15,128 nt of DNA, from the NCBI GenBank assembly GCA_965178525.1, contig CBCXVS010000196.1, forward strand, positions 1 through 15,128. The letters are read 5' to 3'. Source of the stretch: CBCXVS01 sp965178525. Lineage in GTDB: Bacteria > Tectomicrobia > Entotheonellia > Entotheonellales > Entotheonellaceae. Under the pieces are notes generated by a model that saw only the letters and a list, made by a program, of their open reading frames with translations, was not told the origin of the DNA and searched no databases. How positions within the stretch are numbered: the first letter of the stretch is position 1; every line of letters begins with the position of its first letter. The translations under genes and the position numbers were made by a program. Shown here one piece after another: positions 1 to 7,963 of the stretch.

Positions 1-1
1 C

Positions 2-559
2 GACGAGAAACGCCCGCTCGCGTTCCTGCACGCGGCTGGCGAGCGTGTCGGCGCTATCGCCGGGTAACACTGGCACGTCACATTGGGCTACGATAGGTCC
101 GGTATCATAGTCCGCATCGACGATATGGATCGATACCCCGGTCACGGTTTCGCCTGCGGCTAAGACGGCCTCATACACCCGCGCGCCATACATACCTTGC
201 CCGCCAAATTTCGGCAGGAGGGCCGGATGGGTATTAAGCACGCGATTTCGAAAGCGCTCTAAGGTGTAGGGGCCGATCTTTTTCATATAGCCGGCCAGCA
301 CCACCAAGTTGACGTCGTGCTGTTCCAGAGTGTGACAGATGGCTTGATCGAGGGCGTCGGGGGCGGGGTGTGTGCGGCCGCTGAGATGGTAAAACGGGAT
401 CGCATGGCGCTGGGCCCTCTGCGCCGCTCCGGACTGACGGTTGTTGCTGATCACCACGGCCAATACCGCGGTGAGGTCGCCAGCATCACGCGCGTCAATG
501 AGCGCCTGCAGCGTCGTGCCGTGATGCGATGCCAGAACCCCGATGCGCGTTGCCGGCAT
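2..559 (-). CDS. purN: Phosphoribosylglycinamide formyltransferase PurN (3' part cut by window edge)
   Basis: PurN transfers a formyl group from 10-formyl-tetrahydrofolate to GAR, the third step of de novo purine synthesis in the cytoplasm. The 186 visible residues run from an ATG at 559 with no stop before the left edge. The N-terminus has the fold-typical GVLAS...GTTLQALIDA stretch. The catalytic block LNTHPALLPKF holds Asn109 and His111, and Asp152 lies in DYDTGPIVAQ; these are the three residues that define the family. QGMYGARVYEAVL and PVLPGDSADTLASRV also match. A good Shine-Dalgarno (GAGGTG) lies just ahead of the ATG, in the 16-base gap after the hlyD-like gene, so the two are probably co-transcribed, although their functions are unrelated. 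Family members are about 190-220 residues, so only the C-terminal tail is missing. The identification is firm. Confidence 0.93.
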   Translation of the reverse strand, partial: MPATRIGVLASHHGTTLQALIDARDAGDLTAVLAVVISNNRQSGAAQRAQRHAIPFYHLSGRTHPAPDALDQAICHTLEQHDVNLVVLAGYMKKIGPYTLERFRNRVLNTHPALLPKFGGQGMYGARVYEAVLAAGETVTGVSIHIVDADYDTGPIVAQCDVPVLPGDSADTLASRVQERERAFLV

Positions 560-575
560 GATCTCACCTCTCGCC

Positions 576-1925
576 TCACTCCTTCACCCGAATGCCCACG
601 ACCACCATCATGCCCGGTTTGAGCAAACTCTCGCGATTACCCACTGCAATTTTGACGGGCAAACGCTGCGTCACCTTGATGAAGTGCGCCGAGGCGCTGC
701 CGGCGGGAATGATGGCGAATTCCGAACGTGTCGCCGCGCCGATCTGGATGACCTTGCCGGTGAATTTCCGTTGTGGATACGCATCCACATCCACGTCTAC
801 CGGCTGCCCGATCTGCACCTCGCGGATGTGAGTCTCCTCGATGTTCGCCTCCACCCAAACGTCCTGCGGATCATTGACGATGGCGATCGGCTGTCCAGGT
901 TGAACGTGTTCTCCAGCATCCGAAATGGCCTGGCTGACCACGCCGTCGATGGGGCTGACAATGACCGTTTCGTCCAGCCGCATGCGCGCCAGGTCGAGCC
1001 GAGCCTGCGCCTCTTTGACTTTTGCTTGAAGCGTTTTGGCGACCTCCGCCTTCATCCTGACGCGTTGCTGCTCGGCCTCTGCCAGCGATTTGAGTGCCGC
1101 CGATTCCCGCACCTTGCGCTGCCGCGTCCGCACGTTATCACGCAGCAATTGTACGCGGCGGCCCTCCGCGCGGGCGCGTTCCAACAAGGCCAACGTTTTA
1201 TTATGCGTTTCTTGGGCTGATTGGTAATCCGCTACCGATTGATCATGTGCGGACGTGGCCTGATCGCGTTGTTCGGCGGCAATAATGCCATCGGCATACA
1301 GTTGTTCGGCGCGTTTGAGTTCGGCCGCGGCCATGTCCCGCCGCACTTGTGCGCTGTGTAGCCGGGCCTTGGCTTCTTGCACCGAAGCGCCCTTTTCCCG
1401 CACATCGGCTTTGGCGCGCTGGCTTTCGAGGCCCGCGGCCTTCTTGGCTTCCTCGAGCTGACTCTGGGAGGCGCCCAGGACGGCATCGGAACGCTCGATT
1501 TCCCCGGTTGCCACGGCACGCGCCAGGTCCAATTCGATCATCGAACTGGTTAACTGGCTCTGTGCGGCTTCGAGCGCCGCTTCACGCAGGTCGACCTGGG
1601 CGCGGTAGTCATCTTGTTGGATGCGGGCGATCACATCACCGCGGTTAATCGGTTGCCCGGTTTCCACCACCACGCTGGTCAAGCGCCCGGGGACGCGGGA
1701 GCTCACCGTTACCAGGGCGCCTTTGACACGCGCGTCGTCCGTGGAGACATGCTTGAGGGAATAGAGCCACCAATCCACGCCAAAATAGCCCCCGATGATG
1801 ACGGCGAGCACCATAATGGGCGTGAGTACGAACCAGCGTTTCGACCTCCCGTTCCGGATGGCGGAAGCGGGTCCTGAGTCCACGAGATCATCGCGGTTGT
1901 CTAACGGGTCACGATCTGATGCCAT
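576..1925 (-). CDS. HlyD/EmrA-family periplasmic adaptor (membrane fusion protein)
   Basis: The 449 residues have the layout of an EmrA-type adaptor, which links an inner-membrane exporter to an outer-membrane channel. A short cytoplasmic N-terminus is followed by one membrane anchor (about residues 31-54). The signature STDDARVKG (61-69) and the first half of the lipoyl domain come next. A very long Ala/Glu/Arg-rich coiled-coil hairpin follows (about 110-320), then the second lipoyl half (SPIDGVVSQA) and a beta-barrel with VEANIEETHIREVQIGQPV and FIKVTQRLPVKI near the end. The last two motifs are typical of partners of DHA2-type MFS pumps. The ATG at 1925 has AAGGAA six bases upstream. No pump or TolC-like gene is next to it: mpl precedes it by 83 bases and purN follows by 16. 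The partner pump must be elsewhere or left of the window beyond purN. The transported substrate is unknown. Confidence 0.9.
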   Translation of the reverse strand: MASDRDPLDNRDDLVDSGPASAIRNGRSKRWFVLTPIMVLAVIIGGYFGVDWWLYSLKHVSTDDARVKGALVTVSSRVPGRLTSVVVETGQPINRGDVIARIQQDDYRAQVDLREAALEAAQSQLTSSMIELDLARAVATGEIERSDAVLGASQSQLEEAKKAAGLESQRAKADVREKGASVQEAKARLHSAQVRRDMAAAELKRAEQLYADGIIAAEQRDQATSAHDQSVADYQSAQETHNKTLALLERARAEGRRVQLLRDNVRTRQRKVRESAALKSLAEAEQQRVRMKAEVAKTLQAKVKEAQARLDLARMRLDETVIVSPIDGVVSQAISDAGEHVQPGQPIAIVNDPQDVWVEANIEETHIREVQIGQPVDVDVDAYPQRKFTGKVIQIGAATRSEFAIIPAGSASAHFIKVTQRLPVKIAVGNRESLLKPGMMVVVGIRVKE

Positions 1926-2008
1926 GGCGTGTTCCTTCTGCGGTCGGCGGGGCGATGGATACGTTCGGCAGGCGCTGGGTTGTCAACGTCATGGCATACA
2001 GTCTAACG

Positions 2009-3466
2009 CTAGAGGCGCTCGCCGTCCAGTGAGAGCGGCGTGCCCGCTGTGCGCTGCGCCAGGGCCGCCAGTAAGCGCTCGTGAATATTCTCGAATCCCC
2101 CGTTCGACATGATCAGAATCACATCCCCTGGGCACGCCTCGCGGCAGAGATGGGCAATAATCGCGTCCGTGCTGGCGTAAAACCAAGCGCCCTTGGTGTG
2201 GTGCTGCAGGCCCTGTACCAATACGGTGGGGGACAAGCGTTCGGCTGGCGAGAGTTGGTCTTTGGCATAGACATCGGCGAGGAGGACATAATCGGCTAGG
2301 CGCAAGGCCTGTGCGTAATCCCGTTGAAAAATGTTGCGCCGGCTCGTTGCCGTACGCGGCTCGAACACCGCCCACAGACGGCACGTGGGATAGGCCAGCC
2401 GGACGGCTTCCAGGGTCACGTGCACAGCGGTGGGATGGTGGGCAAAGTCGTCGATGACCGTCACTCCATCCACAGCGCCACGGATTTCGCAACGCCTTTT
2501 GATGTGGGCGAAGGTCGCCAAACCGGCGCTCACTTGTGCCGGCGACAGCCCCAAGTGGGTGGCGACCGCAATGGCGGCGAGCAGGTTTTGCAGATTGTGC
2601 CGTCCGAACAACGGCGTCGTCAGGCGCCCGTATCGGCGCACGTGATGCAGCACAGTGACGTCCATGCCGTGGGTGTTGCCCTGGTAGTCCACGGCCTGCC
2701 AGTTGGCCCCAGGCTCCAGCCCGTAGGTCTGCACGGGAGACGCCACGGGCGTGTGGGCCAGCACGTCGCGCACGTTGGGCTAATCGCGGCATGCGATGAG
2801 ACATCCCTCTGCGGGGAGTAAATGGAGAAAGCGGACAAAGGCCGAGCGCACGTGCTCCAGGTCACGGTAAATATCGGCATGGTCGAATTCCAGGGAGGTC
2901 AAGACGGCGGTGCGCGGGCGATAGTGCAGAAATTTTGGGCCTTTGTCGAAGTATGCGCTATCGTATTCGTCGCCCTCGATCACCATGTGGCCGCCAGCTC
3001 CGAGACGAAAGGTGCGGTCGAAATTGCGCATCACGGCGCCCACAAACACGTTCGGATCATAGCCAGCATGGGTCAGGAGCCAAGCGATCAGCGCCGTGGT
3101 CGTACTTTTGCCGTGTGTGCCGGTGACCACCACGGCATGCCGGTCTTGGATAAAAAAGTGCGCCAATGCCTGCGGGAAGGACATGACCGGAATCCCGGCC
3201 TCCCGGGTGCCCACGGCTTCAGCATTTTGCCGGGTGACGGCATTGCCCACAATGACCAAATCCGGGCGCGGCTCCAGGTGCGCGGCATCGAAACCCTCAT
3301 AGATCGGAATATGACGCGCCTGCAGCTGCGTCGACATGGGCGGGTAGATGTGCTGATCGGAACCGGTGACGTGATAGCCCTGAGCCTGCAACATGCACGC
3401 CAGGCTACCCATACCCGGGCCACAGCACGCGATGAGATGGATGTGATGCGGGGGTGCGGGGATCAC
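2009..3466 (-). pseudogene. mpl: Mpl, UDP-MurNAc:tripeptide ligase, interrupted by an in-frame TAG
   Basis: Mpl reattaches the recycled peptide L-Ala-gamma-D-Glu-meso-DAP to UDP-MurNAc using ATP. The start is a GTG at 3466, whose last bases overlap the TGA of the upstream hydrolase gene (GTGA), with AGGAG ten bases ahead. Residues 35-47 (GSDQHIYPPMSTQ) are the Mpl signature, and TGTHGKST (115-122) is the Mur-ligase ATP loop. After codon 228 (LIACRD) the frame meets TAG at 2782-2780 and then continues in the same frame: PNVRDVLAHT, HNLQNLLAAIAVA, KRRCEIRG, IDDFAHHPTAV and EPRTATSRRN. These are all Mpl motifs in the right order. Read through, the product is about 485 residues against roughly 460 for the family, so nothing else is lost. 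The N-terminal nucleotide-binding loop reads CCGPGMG where Mpl usually has CGT-x-MG, a Thr-to-Pro change. Whether the gene is dead, mis-sequenced or suppressed cannot be told from sequence alone. Confidence 0.85.
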
Positions 3467-4584
3467 GATGATGCGACTCCTAATGCCTGCATAACGAGGT
3501 TGTGCACGGTCGGCCGCAGGCGCCGGATGCCCTCGGCATGCCGTGTGGGGTGCACGCGATTGGTGCACAGAATGACGCTGACGTCCTGGTCGAGGTCGAT
3601 CCAGATACTGGTGCCGGTAAACCCTAAGTGACCGATCGAATGGGCGGAGAAGTAATCACCGGCTGTCGAGCGTCCCGGCGTGGGCGTATCCCACCCGAGT
3701 GCGCGTGTTGTGCCCGCCGGCGACGGCTGGCGCTGCCAGCTAGTCTGCAACAAGGCTGGTGGCAGCCAAAAATCCTGGCCGGCCGCGATGGCCAGGAGAG
3801 CCTGGGCAAAGCGCCATAAATCCCCAGCGGTGGCAAACAGCCCCGCATGTCCGGCAATCCCCCCCATGGCCCAAGCATTTTCGTCGTGAACTTCGCCCAC
3901 GAGCACGCGACCGCGCCAGTCACAAGCTTCCGTGGCAGCGTAGGCAGTGGCCGCATCGGGCAAGGGCGAAGGGCCTCCCAAGGGGCGATAAGCGGTGTAC
4001 TGCAAGCCCAGGGGACGCGCCACGTGGTCGAGAAACAAGGTAGATAGCGGTTGGCCGCACAGCGTTTCCAGCAGATTGCCGAGTAGGATGAAGCCGAGGT
4101 CACTGTAGACCATCCGTGTACCAGGCGCACTGTGCAGAGGTTGACGCAGGATAGCGCCGGTCGCCTGCCGCCGCCGTTGCGCCGCCGTTGTGGCCTCGCT
4201 GTCTGGCGGCTGTGCCGGTAGCAACATCTGATACAACGGCTGCCAGGCCGCCAAACCACCGCTGTGGGCGAGGAGCTGCCGGAGCGTGACGCCCCCCATG
4301 GCCGTGGCGCGCCATTCCGGGTAAAACCGCTGCAAGCGATCGTCGAGTTGGCACACGTCATGGTGATGGGCCCACAATAGCAAGGAGGAGGTGGCGACCA
4401 CTTTGGTGAGCGAGGCCACGTCGAATAGCGTGTCACATTGCATGGGCCGCCATGTTGGCGTGACGGCGGCCGCCCCGTACGCTTGGGGCCAGACGAGCTG
4501 GCCGTGGTGGCCCACACCAATCACGGCCCCAGGGACTGTACCGTCTTGGGTCGCTTGCTGTAAGTAAGCATCGAGATGCTGCAC
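3463..4584 (-). CDS. Beta-lactamase-fold serine hydrolase (class C / AmpC-like family), cytoplasmic
   Basis: A 373-residue member of the serine beta-lactamase/D,D-peptidase fold (COG1680-type). The catalytic SxxK is S58-L-T-K61 in DVASLTKVVAT. The Tyr motif is Y160-S-D in MVYSDLGFILLGN. The third motif is H319-L-G in GHLGFTGTS, followed by NRVHPTR. The HLGFTGT...NRVHP end is typical of hydrolases found beside peptidoglycan-recycling genes, with YfeW/YbbE-like members as the closest comparison I know. No signal peptide is visible, so it should act in the cytoplasm. It starts at a GTG (4584), nine bases after the ldcA stop and in the same frame as ldcA, and its TGA overlaps the mpl start. Sitting between two murein-recycling enzymes, it probably acts on muropeptides or similar amide/ester substrates. 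The exact reaction is inferred. Confidence 0.82.
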   Translation of the reverse strand: MQHLDAYLQQATQDGTVPGAVIGVGHHGQLVWPQAYGAAAVTPTWRPMQCDTLFDVASLTKVVATSSLLLWAHHHDVCQLDDRLQRFYPEWRATAMGGVTLRQLLAHSGGLAAWQPLYQMLLPAQPPDSEATTAAQRRRQATGAILRQPLHSAPGTRMVYSDLGFILLGNLLETLCGQPLSTLFLDHVARPLGLQYTAYRPLGGPSPLPDAATAYAATEACDWRGRVLVGEVHDENAWAMGGIAGHAGLFATAGDLWRFAQALLAIAAGQDFWLPPALLQTSWQRQPSPAGTTRALGWDTPTPGRSTAGDYFSAHSIGHLGFTGTSIWIDLDQDVSVILCTNRVHPTRHAEGIRRLRPTVHNLVMQALGVASS

Positions 4585-4593
4585 GGTTGCGCT

Positions 4594-5544
4594 CTACCCG
4601 ATGATGGCCGGCACGACAGGCGATTCACACAGCACGAGGCGATCTTGACGCATCGCGGTTTGGGTCCCGATGGGGAGCGTCAAGGGCTGCGGACAGTGGC
4701 CTGCCGGAAAACCGTAGAGGATTGGGATACCGAGGCCGCCAAGCACCTCGCTAATGACATCGGTGACGCCATAGGCGCCGTCACGGTCTTGCGGCATGGG
4801 CTCGATCGCGCCAAATACGAGGCCGCGGACCCCGTCGAGCGCCCCGGCAAGCTTGAGATGGGTGAGCATGCGATCGATGGCATAGAGCCGTTCGCCGCGA
4901 TCTTCGAAAAAGAGAATCGCGTCCCGCGTATCTGGCTGAAACGGCGTGCCGAGGGTACAGACGAACAGGGATAAGTAACCGCCGATCAGGCGTCCTTTGG
5001 CCTCGCCGGGGTGCAGGACCGTGAGCGTATCCAGGGCATCGCAAGGGGGTTGCATGGCATCGGTGTCGCCGGTGAGCATGCCGGCGAGTTGGCGGCGCAC
5101 CGTTGCATTGACCTCCTGGTTCAGATCCCCTGAGACGACGGGTCCGTGCAACGTGACGAGCTGGCAGCACTGATAAAAATAGAGCAACAAGCTGGTCAGA
5201 TCACTGTAGCCCAGGAAAATTTTCGGGTGCGCCGTAATGACTGCCGGATCGAGATAGGGAATCAGGCGCTGGGACCCATAACCGCCACGACAGCAGAAAA
5301 TCGCTTTAATGTCCGGATCGGCGAAGAGAGCGAGAAGCTCGGCTGCCCGCTCGCGGTCCGGTCCTGCCAGATAGCGATACGCATCGAACACGCGCGGCGT
5401 GTACCGGACGCGAAAGCCCAGGCTCTGCAGCACCGCGACCCCCTCGAAGAACGTCTCGCGGTTGATCGGACTCGCGGGCGCGGCGAGGCCAATGCAATCA
5501 CCTTCCCGGAGGGCTGGGGGACGCCTGAGCGACTGAAGGGACAC
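4594..5544 (-). CDS. ldcA: LD-carboxypeptidase (murein tetrapeptide carboxypeptidase), peptidase family S66
   Basis: LdcA removes the terminal D-Ala from recycled murein tetrapeptides in the cytoplasm, giving the tripeptide that Mpl uses. The S66 triad is visible: Ser114 in FLGYSDLTSLL, Glu214 in AILFFEDRGE and His283 in GFPAGHCP. CCRGGYGSQRLIPYLD (84-99) is the conserved loop preceding the nucleophile. The 316 residues match the family length of about 300-345. No export signal is present, as expected for the recycling enzyme. The start is a GTG at 5544 with AAGGA six bases upstream, and a TATAAT box lies 44 bases further up. The gene ends in TAG, and just three codons later the serine hydrolase starts in the same reading frame. 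The call is firm. Confidence 0.93.
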   Translation of the reverse strand: MSLQSLRRPPALREGDCIGLAAPASPINRETFFEGVAVLQSLGFRVRYTPRVFDAYRYLAGPDRERAAELLALFADPDIKAIFCCRGGYGSQRLIPYLDPAVITAHPKIFLGYSDLTSLLLYFYQCCQLVTLHGPVVSGDLNQEVNATVRRQLAGMLTGDTDAMQPPCDALDTLTVLHPGEAKGRLIGGYLSLFVCTLGTPFQPDTRDAILFFEDRGERLYAIDRMLTHLKLAGALDGVRGLVFGAIEPMPQDRDGAYGVTDVISEVLGGLGIPILYGFPAGHCPQPLTLPIGTQTAMRQDRLVLCESPVVPAIIG

Positions 5545-5588
5545 CTGACTTCCTTGTGGCTGTGAGAACGTGGCGAGACCTTACCAGA

Positions 5589-5594
5589 ATTATA
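5589..5594 (-). promoter_or_regulatory. Candidate -10 box (TATAAT) for the ldcA-hydrolase-mpl operon
   Basis: A perfect TATAAT on the minus strand lies 44 bases ahead of the ldcA GTG, in the 120-base gap after ddl. I see no good -35 at 16-18 bases (the best is a weak AGGTGA), so strength and sigma class are uncertain. It would let ldcA and the genes after it be transcribed independently of ddl. Confidence 0.35.
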
Positions 5595-5664
5595 ACGGAT
5601 ATTAGCGCTTCTCACCTCTTTCCGCGCTTTGGCGTCGAGCCGTGCCGTTGCGCTAGTATCTGCG

Positions 5665-6762
5665 TCAGAGCTCATACGAGGTTTGTAATGTTTGTTCGCG
5701 TGCGAAACGCTCCATGGCCAGCTCAATGAGGCGATTGATGAGTTCCCCATATGTTAAACCGCTCGCCTCCCACAGCCGGGGGTACATACTAATCGCGGTA
5801 AATCCGGGCATCGTATTGATTTCGTTGACTACGACGTTGTCGTCCGGCGTGAGAAAAAAATCGACGCGGGCCAGCCCCTCACACGCCAGGGTGGTGAAGA
5901 CTTGGATGGCCAGGTCCTGAATGCGGCGCGTAGTGGCTTCGGAAATCTGGGCCGGAATCTCCAACGCCGCCCCGTGTTCGTCAATATATTTGGCTTCATA
6001 AGAATAAAAGTCATGCGTGGCGATGACCTCGCCCGGCACCGACGCGATCGGATCATCATTGCCAAGGACTGAACACTCGATTTCCCGCCCCTCTATAAAA
6101 CCTTCCGCCAGAATTTTTCGATCATACCGCAACGCTTCCACCACCGCGCGGTCAAACTCCTCCTCGTTGCGAACCTTACTCACCCCGACGGACGACCCCA
6201 GGTTGGCTGGCTTGATGAACATGGGCAGCCCGAGCTGCTCGGTGGCATAGGCAAAATAGAGATTTTTGTCTCCCGCTTTGAACGTTAAAAAGGGCGCCGT
6301 CGGGATACCGGCGTCGCGGAGTAAACGTTTCATGATATCCTTGTCCATCCCGACTGCAGATCCTGTGACGCCTGATCCAACGAAGGGCACCTGGGCCAAT
6401 TTGAGCAGCCCTTGCACGGTGCCATCTTCACCATAGGGGCCGTGCAGAATCGGAAACACCACATCGAGCGAGGTGTCGGATTGATGCGTCGTGAGGTTGG
6501 CCAGAGCGCCGCCGCTTTCGGGCACGAGCGCCACGGTTTCATGGGTTTGATTGAGTTTAATCAATTTCGGATTCTGCTGATGCAGAAGAAATTGTGAGGT
6601 ATCATTGAGCAGCCATCGACCCTGCTTGTCGATCCCAATCAGAACTACGTCATATTGGTCTTGATCAAGGGAGTCAATCACATTTTTTGCCGATTGCAAG
6701 GACACTTCGTGCTCTGCGGATTTGCCACCGAAAAGAATGCCGACTTTGAGTTTCTTTTTCAT
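5665..6762 (-). CDS. ddl: D-alanine--D-alanine ligase (DdlA-type)
   Basis: Ddl joins two D-Ala using ATP to make the dipeptide end of the peptidoglycan stem. From ATG 6762 the protein has 365 residues, the DdlA length. Motifs in order: GILFGGKSAEHEVS (8-21), HGPYGEDGTVQG (107-118), KPANLGSSVGV in the ATP-grasp core (184-194), EGREIECSVLGN (224-235), the omega loop FYSYEAKY (252-259) and VNEINTMPGFT (312-322). The Tyr-containing omega loop fits D-Ala-D-Ala rather than the D-Lac ligases of vancomycin resistance. The frame stays open upstream to 6939, but that extension lies in the intergenic region. AGGA at 6774-6771 is eight bases from ATG 6762 and overlaps the alternative ATG at 6771, so 6762 is the start. 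ldcA follows after 120 bases, placing it beside the murein-recycling genes. Confidence 0.95.
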   Translation of the reverse strand: MKKKLKVGILFGGKSAEHEVSLQSAKNVIDSLDQDQYDVVLIGIDKQGRWLLNDTSQFLLHQQNPKLIKLNQTHETVALVPESGGALANLTTHQSDTSLDVVFPILHGPYGEDGTVQGLLKLAQVPFVGSGVTGSAVGMDKDIMKRLLRDAGIPTAPFLTFKAGDKNLYFAYATEQLGLPMFIKPANLGSSVGVSKVRNEEEFDRAVVEALRYDRKILAEGFIEGREIECSVLGNDDPIASVPGEVIATHDFYSYEAKYIDEHGAALEIPAQISEATTRRIQDLAIQVFTTLACEGLARVDFFLTPDDNVVVNEINTMPGFTAISMYPRLWEASGLTYGELINRLIELAMERFAREQTLQTSYEL

Positions 6763-6770
6763 GCTGCCCA

Positions 6771-6775
6771 TCCTT
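6771..6775 (-). promoter_or_regulatory. Ribosome binding site that fixes the ddl start
   Basis: AAGGA on the minus strand lies eight bases before ATG 6762. An in-frame ATG at 6771 overlaps this motif and so is a poor start. Confidence 0.55.
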
Positions 6776-6835
6776 ATAATAGTCCTCGCATACCCCATAA
6801 CGGACACCGTGTCATCACACGACGTAGCTATCATG

Positions 6836-6864
6836 ATCATAGCATAGGCAGACATCGATTTCCG
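6836..6864 (-). promoter_or_regulatory. Candidate extended -10 promoter for ddl
   Basis: On the minus strand, TGCTATGAT (6844-6836) matches an extended -10 (TGnTATRAT). A weak -35 (CGGAAA, 6864-6859) sits exactly 17 bases away. It is about 75 bases before the ddl start, in the gap shared with the divergent sulfotransferase-like gene. It was found by eye only. Confidence 0.3.
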
Positions 6865-6907
6865 TATCGTATGACCATCCGCAATCCGCAATCCAGTGAG
6901 GGAAAAT

Positions 6908-7930
6908 ATGTTCAAGCAGGTGCGGTCCCATCTCAGCAATCTTTATAGGCGATGGCAATTTCCCCAAGGCATCTCGCCCCGAAAGGGACTCCAGGCACAG
7001 GAAGTCCTCACGCGTTACATTGCCGCGCCGGAAGATTTTTGGCACGGGCCACGGTTGCGGCATGCGGAGAAAATACGCTAGGCGTTTCGCGCCTTCAACG
7101 AGGCGGGGGTTGACTCGCCCGAACAGGTCGCCACGCAGCTCCTCGCCCGCGTACGCGAGCTGCGCCAGACGCCCTATCGGTCCTTTTTTATCATGGGCTC
7201 CGGGGGCTCCGGTTCGACGTGGCTCGGCGCCATGGTCGGCAGCCTCCCCGGTTTTTGTTATGGCCGCGAGATCTATTTGCCGCGCAGCATTTCCTACCTC
7301 TATCGCCGTCTCAAAACGCAGGAGATGTGTGACCTCGTATGGGCGCTGATGGTATTTCCCGCGTGGGCCTGGTAGGGGCCTGGCGCGTGTTTTACCGCCA
7401 CGTTTGTCAATTCGGCGCGCGCACTCTTCAACTACGATATCTACCGGGCCATCTGGCCGCAAGGGCGTTTTATCTTTCTCGTACGGGATCCGCGGGATCA
7501 GCTCATGTCGACGACCTATCGAAAAGCGAGCTATCGGCAGGTCATCGCGCCTCATGCTCACGATTTGACGTATCTGCGGCATACTGCGAAACAGCATCAG
7601 AAATTCTATCGGCAGTATACCCAGATCCATTCCGCGGAACTCCATGTCGTCAAGTACGAGCATGTGCGGGATGACACGCCGGGCGAAATGGCCCGGCTTC
7701 TGCAATGGGCAGATCTGGAGGTCAGTGAGGAAGCGCTCGCCGCCTGCCTTTATCAGCATAGCGCCGACAACATGCGCTCCGGTTTGGTGCCGGTACAGGG
7801 AAATCTCGACGAAGGCGGGATGGCCCAAAGTTGGCGCGAGATGATGACGGACAAGGAACAGCGCATGATCAAGCCGTTTGTGCAGGAGGCCCTAGAAGCG
7901 TTCGGCTATGAGCACAGCGCCGATTGGTGA
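6908..7930 (+). pseudogene. PAPS-dependent sulfotransferase-like gene with two in-frame TAG codons
   Basis: Frame 2 from ATG 6908 (SD GAGGG just upstream) to TGA 7928-7930 gives about 340 codons, a normal length for Sulfotransfer_3-type enzymes, which move sulfate from PAPS to a hydroxyl or amine. The 5'-phosphosulfate loop is SFFIMGSGGSGSTWLGAMVGS (from about 7181). The 3'-phosphate motif FIFLVRDPRDQLMSTTYRKA is near 7470-7530. A downstream KYEHVRDDTPGEMARLLQW segment also matches. The frame is broken by TAG at 7079-7081 (after HAEKIR) and TAG at 7373-7375 (after PAWAW), but sulfotransferase-like sequence continues in the same frame after both. The second stop separates the two PAPS-binding motifs, so no fragment alone could work. 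A 337-residue antisense frame overlaps it and could mislead gene callers. The substrate is unknown. Confidence 0.75.
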
Positions 7931-7932
7931 GC

Positions 7933-7947
7933 AGGGCGTCCCGCCCT
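7933..7947. terminator. Small hairpin between convergent genes, possible terminator
   Basis: AGGGCG (7933-7938), a TCC loop and CGCCCT (7942-7947) form a perfect 6-bp stem in the 33-base gap between the convergent sulfotransferase-like and cinA-like genes. There is no T-tract on either side, so intrinsic termination is doubtful. Confidence 0.3.
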
Positions 7948-7963
7948 CCACCTCGCCCCGGCC

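Noticed and set aside
543..1220. A 225-codon plus-strand open frame opposite the HlyD-like gene
   Set aside because: It is antisense to the well-supported adaptor gene; composition and motifs do not support a protein.
2822..3631. A 269-codon plus-strand open frame opposite mpl
   Set aside because: Antisense shadow of mpl, with no domain; the minus strand carries the Mpl signatures.
6763..6939. N-terminal extension of ddl by 59 codons
   Set aside because: The sequence is not part of the ATP-grasp family, lies in the divergent intergenic region, and the good ribosome site precedes ATG 6762.
6815..7828. A 337-codon open frame on the minus strand opposite the sulfotransferase-like gene
   Set aside because: It is an antisense shadow: the plus-strand frame has sulfotransferase motifs across the whole length, and TAG reads as CTA on this strand so the frame stays open. 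It has no recognisable domain.
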